Below, piece by piece: positions 1-8,148 of a stretch of 64,000 nucleotides of DNA. The number at the start of each line of letters is the position of its first letter. Within the stretch, counting starts at the first letter, position 1. This DNA is from Chloroflexota bacterium (GTDB lineage: Bacteria; Chloroflexota; UBA6077; CF-72): the NCBI GenBank assembly GCA_016191465.1, contig JACPOP010000014.1:124001-188000 (forward strand), read 5' to 3'. A program made the translations under genes and the position numbers. The notes under the pieces are model-generated. The model was not told where the DNA came from. It made no database searches and saw nothing but the letters and a program-made list of their open reading frames with translations.

Positions 1-2
1 CG

Positions 3-911
3 TCCGCGATCACGCTTGGCCGGCGCTTCCCGCTGGGCTCGCTCAGCCACTTCCAGCAGTCCATGGAGTCGCGCCTGGAGGTGATGTCCAACCGCAACGT
101 GGACATCCAGGTATTGTCGCTGCTCCCGCCGCTGTACCGGTATGACCTGGCACCGAGCCTGGGTGTAGCGGCAGCCGAACACGTGAACGACGAGATCGCG
201 GCGATCACCCGGCGCTGGCCCACGCGATTCCGGGGTCTCGCGACACTGCCGTTGCAGGACCCTGCGGCGGCAGTGAGAGAGCTCGAAAGGGCAGTGTCGA
301 TTCTCGGATTAGACGGCGCGGCCGTGGGTACCAATGTCCGCGGCGCTAATTGGGACCACCCCACCCTTTTCCCGGTCCTAGAAGCAGCCGCGCGCCTACG
401 CGCGCTGCTCTTTGTTCACCCTGAGAGCGTCCGGCCCCGCGAGCCGCTCGCGCACTTCTACCTCGGCAACTTGATCGGGAATCCTTTTGAGACGACGGTG
501 GCCGTCGCATCGATCATCTTCAGTGGCGTACTGGACCGACTGCCGGATCTCAGGCTGTGCTTCGCGCACGGCGGCGGGTACGCCTGTTTCGGCATCGGGC
601 GAATGGACCATGGCTACTCAGTCCGAGACGAGCCCCGCGTAGGGGGGGCGCGGCTCATCCCGACGGACTATCTGCGGACTATGTACTTCGACTCGCTGAC
701 CCATAGCCACCAGGCGCTGCGGTACATTGTAGAAGCGGTCGGCGCCGAACACGTCGTGATGGGTAGTGATTACCCTGCGGACATGGGGTCCGTGGATCCA
801 GTTGCGTTCGTGGAGACCTGCGCCGGGTTGTCCCAGAATGACCGGGAAGCAATCCTGGGCGGCAACCTGGAGCGACTGCTGCGGATCCCGCCGGCTGTGC
901 TACTCGAGTAA
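3..911 (+). CDS. Amidohydrolase-2 / ACMSD-like metal hydrolase, 5' end missing
   Basis: The frame is open from base 3, so the gene starts before the window; the first internal ATG is at 63. The visible part shows the amidohydrolase-2 (aminocarboxymuconate-semialdehyde decarboxylase-like) pattern: LLFVHPE with the mid-barrel His, a CFAHGGG motif with the second His, and VVMGSDYPADMG near the C-terminus with the catalytic Asp. The N-terminal HxH metal motif would lie off the window. Family members decarboxylate or hydrolyse ring-cleavage products and small carboxylic acids in the cytoplasm. The 3' end overlaps the convergent M24 gene by 12 bp. Its neighbours are an organic-acid transporter and carboxylic-acid enzymes, so a catabolic role is likely; the substrate cannot be read from the sequence. 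Confidence 0.85.
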   Translation, partial: SAITLGRRFPLGSLSHFQQSMESRLEVMSNRNVDIQVLSLLPPLYRYDLAPSLGVAAAEHVNDEIAAITRRWPTRFRGLATLPLQDPAAAVRELERAVSILGLDGAAVGTNVRGANWDHPTLFPVLEAAARLRALLFVHPESVRPREPLAHFYLGNLIGNPFETTVAVASIIFSGVLDRLPDLRLCFAHGGGYACFGIGRMDHGYSVRDEPRVGGARLIPTDYLRTMYFDSLTHSHQALRYIVEAVGAEHVVMGSDYPADMGSVDPVAFVETCAGLSQNDREAILGGNLERLLRIPPAVLLE

Positions 912-2105
912 TCGCGCATCGTACGGCGCACGCGTCAGCTGTTGGGGCCCATCCTTACCGACGACCACAATGTCCTCGAGACGCACGCCTCCACCACCAG
1001 GCACATCTGGCACGATGATGGTCGGGACGACCGCGAGCGTCATGCCCGGCTCCAGAGTGAGCGGCGCTGCGTTTGACCCTGGTGGGGCGATGAATGGCGA
1101 CTCCGCATAACCAACGCCGATGCCGTGGGCAATGATCATCTTTTGCATGTAGCCCACGTAGTCGCTGCGTCGATATGGCTCATCCGCGGCAGCCTGAACG
1201 TCGACTGACGATGCGCCGGGGTGCAGCGCCGCGATCGTGCGTTCGTGGATTTCGTGCACCGTGCGATAGATGGCGCGCTGGGTGGCGTTTGGGCGCCCGT
1301 TCACAATGGTGCGCGTGGCTTCACTGAACACACCGTTAAAGCACGCACCGATGTCCATGAACACCAGGTCGCCTTCGGCAATAAGCCGGTCGCCGGCGAA
1401 GCGCTGCATGGGGGCGGTGTTTGGACCGGTACACACAATCAGGTTGCACTGGGGAATCTCGGCGCCGAATCGATAAAACACGCGCATCACCTCGGCCAGC
1501 ACCTCGCACTCGCGAACGCCCGTTGTTGCGGAGCGCACGGCGGTCTCCATGGCGATGTCGACGATGCTGGATGCTTCCCGCATCAGCTCCAGCTCATCCT
1601 CGTTCTTGACCATGCGTACTTGTTGCATACACGGGCCGAGGTCCACCAGCTCCACATCGCCGAGGAGCCGCTCCAGGTTGCGCAACGCGCTCACCGTGGC
1701 GATATCCACGCCAATTCGGCCGCCGCTGAAGCCCAGGTCCCGCAGCGCCGTGGCGAGCGGCTCGAGTGCTGCCGCGGGAGCTTCCTGGTTCACCACGGCA
1801 GTCGGGAACTCACGCACGTTCTCGGGCTTCATCCAGTACATCGTGGAGCGGCGGTGCGGCGTATCGTCGAGGTGGACAAAGCAGATCACCTCGTCAGAAG
1901 CTCGTGTGATGATGGCGGCCTGGCGCAGCAGGAAGTTCGGCGCCCAGAGTGGGCGGAGGCCCGCGATGTACCGGGTGTTGGCATATTCGAACGCCAGGAT
2001 TGCGTCGAGTCCGTACGTGGCCATCGCGTCCCGGGTGCGCTGCACCCGGTAAGCGCGCATGCGCTCGAAGTTGACCCGCTGGGCCCAATCAGTGACAAAG
2101 TACAT
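900..2105 (-). CDS. M24 family peptidase / creatinase-like protein with altered metal site
   Basis: 401 residues, a usual length for Xaa-Pro dipeptidases and creatinases: N-terminal creatinase domain (about 1-155) and C-terminal pita-bread domain (about 165-395). The five canonical metal ligands are only partly kept. Asp251 (MDIGA) is present; the next Asp is Glu262 (FSEATRT where SDxTRT is usual); His327 (AHGIG) is present; the Glu of the usual IEPG motif is Val360 (AVVPT); Glu377 (RLED) is present. Such changes occur in non-peptidase members such as creatinase, while DddP lyases are another divergent branch, so calling this a peptidase would be unsafe. It leads the leftward catabolic cluster. 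The start ATG lies 68 bp downstream of the stop of the next leftward gene. Confidence 0.82.
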   Translation of the reverse strand: MYFVTDWAQRVNFERMRAYRVQRTRDAMATYGLDAILAFEYANTRYIAGLRPLWAPNFLLRQAAIITRASDEVICFVHLDDTPHRRSTMYWMKPENVREFPTAVVNQEAPAAALEPLATALRDLGFSGGRIGVDIATVSALRNLERLLGDVELVDLGPCMQQVRMVKNEDELELMREASSIVDIAMETAVRSATTGVRECEVLAEVMRVFYRFGAEIPQCNLIVCTGPNTAPMQRFAGDRLIAEGDLVFMDIGACFNGVFSEATRTIVNGRPNATQRAIYRTVHEIHERTIAALHPGASSVDVQAAADEPYRRSDYVGYMQKMIIAHGIGVGYAESPFIAPPGSNAAPLTLEPGMTLAVVPTIIVPDVPGGGGVRLEDIVVVGKDGPQQLTRAPYDARLLE

Positions 2106-2173
2106 GCGCGATCCTCTCGTACTCGTGGTGACGCTCAGTTGGCCCGGTGAAGAGAGCGCCCCTCGACGGCGGG

Positions 2174-3220
2174 TCAGCCACGGACTGTGAGACGGGAGGT
2201 CTGACTCGTCAGCACCTGTGGATTGGCCAGCGCGGCTGGAACGCGCCCTTCTAGCGCGTCCACGGCGGCTTGTACTGCGCGCTCGCGTAGCTCGTCGGAC
2301 GAGGTTTCACTGTGCCCGGCCGAATGGCCCGTGAGCAGCACTGAAGGCAGCGCGAGTAACGCGCTGTCCTCGGGCAGCGGCTCCTGTTCGTTGACGTCCA
2401 GCGCCGCCCCGGCGAGATGCTGGCGGGTCAGCGCCGCCACGAGCGCCTGCTCGTCAACGAGACCGCCCCTCGCGGTGTTGACCAGGTAAGCGCCTCGCTT
2501 CATGCGCGCGAAAGTCTCGTGCCCGAACAGGTGGCGTGTCTCAGGCGTGAGCGCGGAGTGGATGCTGACCAGGTCGGCCTGGTCCAAAAGCTCGTCAAAC
2601 GACACCAGTGCGGCGCCATGGGCCGCGGCCAGCGCCTCGCTGGCGAACGGGTCGCTGACCACGAGGGTTCCGAAAATCGAACGACTCTTCCGGGCTAACG
2701 CCTGGCCAATCCGACCGAAACCAACAATGCCCAGGGTGAGCGTGCTGAATCGCCGAATGCCACGCCTCAATCCAATCAACGCCGTGGTGTCTCGTCCCCA
2801 GACGCCGTCCTTGACGGCCCCGTGCAGCGTGGAGATCTTTCGCTCAAGGGTGAGCAGCAGGGCTAGAGCATGGTCGGAGACTTCTTCGACCGAAGCGTCG
2901 GGCACATATGCCACCGGAATGCCAAGTCGGGTCGCCGCCTCAATGTCCACGTTGTCGACGCCCACGCCGCGTCGCACCAGGATCCGGCAGCGCGCCATGC
3001 TGGCCAGTGCGGCCGCGTCCATTGGCTCGACGGCGCCGACGATCACCGCATCGGCATCCGCCGCAAACTCCTGCACGTCCGCGGGCGACCAGAGCGGCAC
3101 CCGCCGCAGGTCGGCGTCCAGATCCCGCTCCAGGCGGCGCTCGTAGTCTGTAATGGGCCCCAGCCGCTCGCTGTAGGCAACAATCAGCCGTGTCACGCTC
3201 GCGGCCCTTGCCTGCTCCAA
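2174..3220 (-). CDS. D-isomer-specific 2-hydroxyacid dehydrogenase
   Basis: 348 residues. It should reduce or oxidise a 2-oxo/2-hydroxy acid with NAD(H) in the cytoplasm. The Rossmann motif GFGRIG is at 167-172 with acidic Asp190 (VVSDPF) ending strand 2, which favours NAD. The catalytic triad is visible: Arg251 (NTARGG), Glu280 (NEQEPLP) and His299 (TGHSAGHSE). The overall pattern is closest to the phosphoglycerate dehydrogenase/CtBP branch, without an ACT domain. It sits between the FAH-family and M24 genes, all on the minus strand with short gaps, so it is probably co-transcribed in the catabolic cluster. The exact substrate is unknown. Confidence 0.92.
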   Translation of the reverse strand: MEQARAASVTRLIVAYSERLGPITDYERRLERDLDADLRRVPLWSPADVQEFAADADAVIVGAVEPMDAAALASMARCRILVRRGVGVDNVDIEAATRLGIPVAYVPDASVEEVSDHALALLLTLERKISTLHGAVKDGVWGRDTTALIGLRRGIRRFSTLTLGIVGFGRIGQALARKSRSIFGTLVVSDPFASEALAAAHGAALVSFDELLDQADLVSIHSALTPETRHLFGHETFARMKRGAYLVNTARGGLVDEQALVAALTRQHLAGAALDVNEQEPLPEDSALLALPSVLLTGHSAGHSETSSDELRERAVQAAVDALEGRVPAALANPQVLTSQTSRLTVRG

Positions 3221-3230
3221 ACGTACGCGA

Positions 3231-4094
3231 TCACCAGGCCCGCGCCCTGACCGGTAGGACCATCCGCCCGATCTGTTCTACCTCGACAATCAGCTCGTCG
3301 CCGGGCTGAATCTGGCCGACGCCAGCGGGACTCCCCGTGGCGTACACGTCGCCAGGTTGCAGTGGCAGGATGGCCGACGCTTGTTCGATCAGGCCCGGAA
3401 TATCCACGATCAGATCTTTCAGACAGGCATCCTGCGCCATCGCGCCGTTGCGCCAGAGCTGAAGACGCAGGGAGCTCGGGTCTGGTATCTCGTCAGCCGT
3501 CACGACGAAGGGCCCCATCGGAGCAAAGGTGGCAAACGACTTCCGCATCGTCCGCTCTTCGCGCTGTGTCTCGGTCATCCGCAGTGTTGCGTCGATGACG
3601 ATGGTGTACCCGAACACGTACTCCAGGGCGTGCTCGCGACTGACGCCGCGCGCTTCCTTCCCTATGACGAATGCCACCTCGCCTTCGTAGTCGAACCGTC
3701 GGCCCGTGCCGGAAGGAACCTCAATCGCGTCGCTGGGGCCGGAGATGGCGCCGGTTGCTTTCAGGAAGAAGCCCAGGTCGGCCGCGGAGCCGCCACCACC
3801 CGAAAGCGGCCCATGCATCTCATTCTGGTGCTCGCGGAAGTTACGCGGGGCGGCGAACAGGTGAGTTGGCCTGGGCACGGGCGCCCTGAGCCGGACCTGA
3901 CCCAGTGGACGTGGGGTCTGGGCCGCAACTCGCCGCTGAATGTCTGGCCGGAGCTCATCGAATCGCGCGATGAGCTCATTGACGGCAGACGGGCCGAGGC
4001 GCGGGGACCAGCCGGGCAGCGCTTCGGTGATGTCAGAGACGCCACCACCGCTCACAACGCCGATCCGCCAGTCGTCAAAAACCGCAAGACGCAT
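3231..4094 (-). CDS. Fumarylacetoacetate hydrolase family protein
   Basis: 287 residues, the usual size for single-domain FAH-family hydrolases/decarboxylases that cleave C-C bonds in 2,4-dioxo acids or decarboxylate oxaloacetate. Metal ligands can be read as Glu137 and Glu139 (DYEGEV) and Asp168 (VIDAT); the usual ANDVTARD motif is diverged. The APRNFREHQNEMH stretch (82-94) matches the family's first active-site loop. The C-terminus has the typical GDVYATGSPAGVG motif. It lies 10 bp from the dehydrogenase gene and 35 bp from tctA. Together these suggest that the transporter's substrate, or its product, is a carboxylic acid processed through an oxo-acid. Confidence 0.9.
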   Translation of the reverse strand: MRLAVFDDWRIGVVSGGGVSDITEALPGWSPRLGPSAVNELIARFDELRPDIQRRVAAQTPRPLGQVRLRAPVPRPTHLFAAPRNFREHQNEMHGPLSGGGGSAADLGFFLKATGAISGPSDAIEVPSGTGRRFDYEGEVAFVIGKEARGVSREHALEYVFGYTIVIDATLRMTETQREERTMRKSFATFAPMGPFVVTADEIPDPSSLRLQLWRNGAMAQDACLKDLIVDIPGLIEQASAILPLQPGDVYATGSPAGVGQIQPGDELIVEVEQIGRMVLPVRARAW

Positions 4095-4129
4095 ACAGAC
4101 TCCTCTTGACGGAGAGCCGGCTCAGCCCG

Positions 4130-5620
4130 CTAAACGGCACGCCGGAGCCGGTAGGACTGAACCAGCCCCAGGACGATGAAGCCAATTGCCAGCAACAGGA
4201 TGACGGCTGTGACCGGGCGCGTAACGAACGCAACCGGGTCGTTCTGCATGAGGAGAATGCCCCCGCGGAGGTACTTCTCCAGCCCACGCCCCAGGATATT
4301 GCCGAGCGCGGCCGCGGCCACAGAATAGCCGTACTGTCGCATGTAGTAGCCGACCAGGCCGGCGACAAGCGTGACCCCAACGCTGAATACGGATTGATCG
4401 AGCGAATAGACCCCGACAAGGATCAGCAGGAGCACGATGGCCATCACTGCCGAGCGGTCAAGGGAGACGACACGCGCCATCACCTTGGCGATCGGCCAGC
4501 CAATGAAGACGAGAAACACCGTGGCGCCGAGCATTCCGGCTACTGCGGCATACAGCATTTCCGGCGTCTGACGGAGCATCAAAGGGCCCGGGATGATGCC
4601 GTGGATGAGCAGCGCGGCCAGCACGAGGGCACTGGTGCCCCCCGCCGGAATGCCTAAGCCCAGCGTCGGGATCATGTCCCCAGCCTGCGCGGCATTCTGA
4701 GCGGCCTCGTTGGCAGCTATCCCTTCAATGGACCCCTTGCCGAACTCTTCTTTGTGTTTCGACCAGTACCGCGCCTGGTTGTAGGAAATCACTGCCCCCG
4801 CGGTTGCTTCGGCGCCGGGGGTGGCTCCCGTCAGGGTGCCGATCACGCTTCCTCCCAAAATTGCGACGAAGCATCGGCGGAGTTGTGCGCGTGATGGGAA
4901 GCGAAGGTTGATCGTCCCCTCGAACGTTTCGTATGTGTACACCTGGCGCGCCTGACGCAGGAGCTCGCTCAACGCTAGGAGGCCGAGGAGGATTGGGATT
5001 GGCTCTAAACCGGTCCGTAATTCCTGAACCTGGCCGGAGTACCGGGACACGGCGCTCATCGGGTCAGTTCCCACCAGGCTGAAGGCAACACCAATGCCCG
5101 CTGAGATGTAGCCCTTGAGCAGGTCCCGCCCGAGCAGACTGATGACCGTGACCAATCCCAGGAAGTAGAGAGCGAAGTACTCGGGTGCAAGGAAGGCGTA
5201 GGTGAGGAGTGCGAGCGGGACCACAAGGGCCACAAACGCGAAGATGCTGAGGAACTGGCCCGCCAGCGACGACACGAACATGATCCCGAGCGCCAGGCCC
5301 GTTTGACCCTTTCGGTGCAGTGAATAGCCATCGATCGCCGTGAGAAATGCCGAAGGAGTCCCAGGAAGCCCAAGCAAGACCGCGGGGATGCTGTTGCCGT
5401 AGTTAACGCCCACCATGATTGCGAGAAGAAATGCGACCGCCTGGATCGGTGTCATAAGGAAGGTGAGCGGGATCATCACACTCAGGGTCAATGTCGCACT
5501 GCCACCGGGATGCCCGCCGCCCAGCACTCCCCAGAGCGTCCCAAGGAAGATAATTACCAACAACACCGGATCAACGAGCAGCGCTACGCCGTTGGTGAAG
5601 GCGCTAAAAAACAGTTCCAT
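4130..5620 (-). CDS. tctA: Tripartite tricarboxylate transporter, large permease TctA
   Basis: 496 residues from the ATG at 5620; a longer in-frame reading exists but its first 49 residues are Arg/Pro-rich and overlap tctB. TctA is the roughly 12-helix membrane subunit that moves the substrate bound by TctC, driven by an ion gradient. Family signatures are present: the N-terminal GVLGGGHPGGSATLT-type Gly-rich loop, NYGNSIPAVLLGLPGTPSA, and the second-half repeat GATPGAEATAGAVISYNQA and TLGLGIPAGGTSALVL. The stop of tctB and the start of tctA share one base (TAATG), implying translational coupling. Confidence 0.96.
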   Translation of the reverse strand: MELFFSAFTNGVALLVDPVLLVIIFLGTLWGVLGGGHPGGSATLTLSVMIPLTFLMTPIQAVAFLLAIMVGVNYGNSIPAVLLGLPGTPSAFLTAIDGYSLHRKGQTGLALGIMFVSSLAGQFLSIFAFVALVVPLALLTYAFLAPEYFALYFLGLVTVISLLGRDLLKGYISAGIGVAFSLVGTDPMSAVSRYSGQVQELRTGLEPIPILLGLLALSELLRQARQVYTYETFEGTINLRFPSRAQLRRCFVAILGGSVIGTLTGATPGAEATAGAVISYNQARYWSKHKEEFGKGSIEGIAANEAAQNAAQAGDMIPTLGLGIPAGGTSALVLAALLIHGIIPGPLMLRQTPEMLYAAVAGMLGATVFLVFIGWPIAKVMARVVSLDRSAVMAIVLLLILVGVYSLDQSVFSVGVTLVAGLVGYYMRQYGYSVAAAALGNILGRGLEKYLRGGILLMQNDPVAFVTRPVTAVILLLAIGFIVLGLVQSYRLRRAV

Positions 5621-6129
5621 TAAAGGCGAACGCGGCCAGCGAATGGGGCGAGCGGTCCGACCGGCAGACTGACCTTGAGGAGGATGTCGAGGATCACGAA
5701 CAGGGCGATGGTGGTCACGAGGGCCACAGAGACCAGCGGGATCGGGCGGCGAAACTCCAGCAGCCACAATTCGGCGGCCAGGAGCAACGGGGTTGCGAGG
5801 AGGAAGCCAATCGGCTCAAGCGCCAGAACCCACAGTGCGCACGCGCCCCAGATCAGCAGGGGCCGCTTCGCTGAAACGGGATGCGCGTCCTCATCGGTGT
5901 TGTCCACCCCATCCGCGGCTGGCTGGTGCGACCTGCGAAGACTCAGGGCGACTCGTACGGCAATGATCAATCCGCCGACCACGAAGAGCAGCCCAAGGGC
6001 GATGGGGAATCCGGATTCGCCTATGGGGTCGACGCTCTCCGTACGTCGGATCAAGCTGGCTCCGTACAGCCAGGCCAGCCCTGCCACGACAAGCACAACC
6101 GCGATGCTCAGATCGACGCGACGATCCAT
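5620..6129 (-). CDS. tctB: Tripartite tricarboxylate transporter, small permease TctB
   Basis: 169 residues with four predicted hydrophobic segments (about 8-25, 42-62, 92-112, 120-150), the normal TctB topology. It opens with MDRRVDLSIAVVLVVAG and carries the GFPIALGLLFVVGGLI segment typical of the family. TctB is the small membrane partner of TctA in secondary uptake of carboxylates. It overlaps tctA by one base. A 288-bp gap with two strong hairpins separates it from tctC upstream. Confidence 0.92.
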   Translation of the reverse strand: MDRRVDLSIAVVLVVAGLAWLYGASLIRRTESVDPIGESGFPIALGLLFVVGGLIIAVRVALSLRRSHQPAADGVDNTDEDAHPVSAKRPLLIWGACALWVLALEPIGFLLATPLLLAAELWLLEFRRPIPLVSVALVTTIALFVILDILLKVSLPVGPLAPFAGRVRL

Positions 6130-6159
6130 GAGAACCTTTCAGGAGTCAGAGGTGGAGTT

Positions 6160-6197
6160 ACACCACTCCCCAGAAGCGCCCGGCTGGGGAGTGGTGT
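6160..6197 (-). repeat. 14-bp perfect inverted repeat between tctC and tctB
   Basis: Arms at 6160-6173 and 6184-6197 are perfect reverse complements (ACACCACTCCCCAG and its complement) with a 10-nt loop. There is no T-tract. It lies just upstream of tctB in the transcript that would run from tctC. Such hairpins often protect the upstream message or cut read-through, which would fit more TctC than TctAB. The function is inferred. Confidence 0.7.
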
Positions 6198-6281
6198 CGT
6201 GGCGTTCCGCCGTCAGCACGCAGCGGCGTGGCAGGAGTGAGGGACTGCGGTGTCCGAGTGCGCCAGCAGCCGAATCTCCGC

Positions 6282-6321
6282 GCGTGATGCGCACCCCGGG
6301 GTCCAGGGGTGCGCATCACGC
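6282..6321 (-). repeat. 16-bp perfect inverted repeat downstream of tctC
   Basis: Arms at 6282-6297 and 6306-6321 pair perfectly over 16 bp with an 8-nt loop. It is GC-rich and has no U-run on either strand, so it is not a classic intrinsic terminator. It lies about 100 bp past the tctC stop, in the same gap as the 14-bp repeat. Confidence 0.7.
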
Positions 6322-6417
6322 CGCATCTACGATAGAGCGCTCCGCAGCCTTGGTTCCGTCCCTCCGGACTGAGGCGGTTACCGCCTGGCCTGGCGGCCAG
6401 TGTCCACACTGCATGAT

Positions 6418-7575
6418 TTACCGCTGATCCCATCCCAGCTTCAGCTCCCGAACAATGGGCGTGCCGAAGTCAAGCGCGTTTTGCATAACCTGCGAGAGTT
6501 GGTCCTTTTCAAAGTTCACAACCGTGAGACCCGGGACCGCTTGCGTGCGCTGCTGATAGGTGGGGCTCTGCGTCCCCTTGCGGAACAACTCGGCGAGCCA
6601 CAGACGATGCGCTTCTGGCGTAGAGGTCGGGACAATGAAGCCGCGGACCGTTCCCCAGGGCTCATTAGGAAGCCCAATGGTCTTCGTGGTTGGCGCATCG
6701 GTCCATGGAGCCGGGGGTGGTGTATCCCCGATGACCAGCAAGATGCGGATCTTTCCCGCCTGGAAGTGCGGGAGCGCCGTGCCGGGCAGGATCGCGGCAA
6801 CATCGCCGGCGCTTGCGCCGAGGGCGGTCGCAATCTCTGTGGTGCTACCACCGGGAATCTTGTTGACGGTCAGTCCAGACTTCTGAATCAGCCGCGAGAG
6901 CGCAATATCCAACTGACTGCCTACCCGGGCAAGGTACTTGATCTCTCCCGGACGGGCCTTACTGGCGTCGACGAACTCTTGCCACGTCTTCCACGGTGCG
7001 TCAGCGCGCGTGGCGACGACGAAGGGCACTTTCTCGGTACCGATAACAGGGTTGATATCCTTGATCTGCAATCCCAGGTCGCGCGTGACTGGCGACGTGA
7101 CGAGGTCCAGGGCGCCGCCGGTAAACGCCGCCACGGACGGCTGATAGCCCTGCTTCCCGTCGTCCGAGGAATTCATCGCCTGAGTCATGGTCCACATACC
7201 GAACTGTGGCCCCGGCTTGTCCAGCACCTCGATGGCAACAGGCGAATTTGCTTTGAGGATCGACTGCATCTGACGGATGTAGATGCCGTCGTCTGAACCC
7301 GGGTCGTCGCCGTTGAGGAGTGTTATGGGCTTGGTGGGGAAACCGTCCGGGAGTGGCTGCAGTACATCACCTTTGTAGACGGCGGTAAAAGCGCTTTCCG
7401 TGTTCGGAGTCACCCCTGGCGTGGAGGCCGAGCCACTCTTCGCCGGTACGGCGCTGGAACTTGTCGCCGGACCCGGCCCGCTCGTGCAAGCACCCAAGAC
7501 GAACGCAACTGCCGTGGCCACGGCCACTGGAAATCGAAATAGGATAGGCACGAAAGCTACCTCCCGGATTGACAC
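6418..7575 (-). CDS. tctC: Tripartite tricarboxylate transporter substrate-binding lipoprotein TctC
   Basis: 385 residues. Lipoprotein signal peptide: hydrophobic stretch about 10-28 and lipobox VLGAC with Cys30, then a Ser/Ala/Pro linker, so it is probably anchored on the outer face of the membrane. The body is a TctC/Bug-type periplasmic-binding fold (for example the GGALDLVTSPVTRDLGLQI region and the GGSTTEIATALGASAGDV motif that lines the carboxylate-binding cleft). It captures the substrate for TctAB. Family members bind citrate, other carboxylates or aromatic acids, and the ligand cannot be told here. It probably heads the leftward tctC-tctB-tctA-catabolic gene series. Confidence 0.93.
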   Translation of the reverse strand: MSIREVAFVPILFRFPVAVATAVAFVLGACTSGPGPATSSSAVPAKSGSASTPGVTPNTESAFTAVYKGDVLQPLPDGFPTKPITLLNGDDPGSDDGIYIRQMQSILKANSPVAIEVLDKPGPQFGMWTMTQAMNSSDDGKQGYQPSVAAFTGGALDLVTSPVTRDLGLQIKDINPVIGTEKVPFVVATRADAPWKTWQEFVDASKARPGEIKYLARVGSQLDIALSRLIQKSGLTVNKIPGGSTTEIATALGASAGDVAAILPGTALPHFQAGKIRILLVIGDTPPPAPWTDAPTTKTIGLPNEPWGTVRGFIVPTSTPEAHRLWLAELFRKGTQSPTYQQRTQAVPGLTVVNFEKDQLSQVMQNALDFGTPIVRELKLGWDQR

Positions 7576-8148
7576 GACGATCGATTGCTCGTAAGGCCCA
7601 CTGCCGGCCTTCGGCGTAGCTCAGGGGGTTCAGCAGCGACAGTCGCAAAAGGCGTTGCAGTGAGTTGAGCCCTGGAGCGGCATGCAAAGTGGAGATCCCC
7701 GTCAAGAGTACCGGTGGAGGTCAGGACGTTCGTTCCCAGTGTGTGGCCGCGTGCTGCTCCGTTCGCAACTCGACCCGGCGCCAGCGGTAATGCCGGGACA
7801 AATCCAGCCCAGTTGTCGCCTCACGAGTAAGAGCGAGTGCTGAGCCCTTAGCAGTCCAAACGCCCATTATGACCCGGTCCTACTGCGCCGCTCGACCCCC
7901 TCCACGCCGTGATTCGCCGGCCATTGGCATCTTACGCATCGCTGTCCGATGGCTGCAATCCACAGGGGCCGGGACGTTGCGACTGGGCCGGTTGGTGCCG
8001 GAGACGGCCCGCAATTCAGCGGGAAGGCAGTAGCCGAGTCTGGCCTTAACAGTGACGCTCGCCTCGGCTAACGCAGCCACGGTGCTCGCACGGCGGCCCG
8101 ATGGCGGCCCGCGTTCTGATATTCTGCTTCCCTGGGACGGGGCGCCAG
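7576..8148. other. Divergent intergenic region between tctC and the cyclodeaminase-like gene
   Basis: About 570 bp without a convincing gene. Short open frames here are Arg/Pro-rich and lack ribosome-binding sites. It should hold the promoters for tctC (leftward) and the cyclodeaminase-like gene (rightward). One leftward -10-like hexamer, CATAAT, is at 7866-7871 with only a poor -35. No tRNA, riboswitch or long repeat could be recognised. Confidence 0.5.

Noticed and set aside
1221-2150. A 309-residue plus-strand frame opposite the M24 gene
   Set aside because: His/Arg/Val-rich shadow of a clear minus-strand gene; the same applies to other long opposite-strand frames such as 11089-12399 and 59293-61275.
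7610-7690. A tRNA-like start (GGCGTAGCTCAG) upstream of tctC
   Set aside because: No acceptor pairing, no anticodon arm and no TTCRA T-loop could be found.
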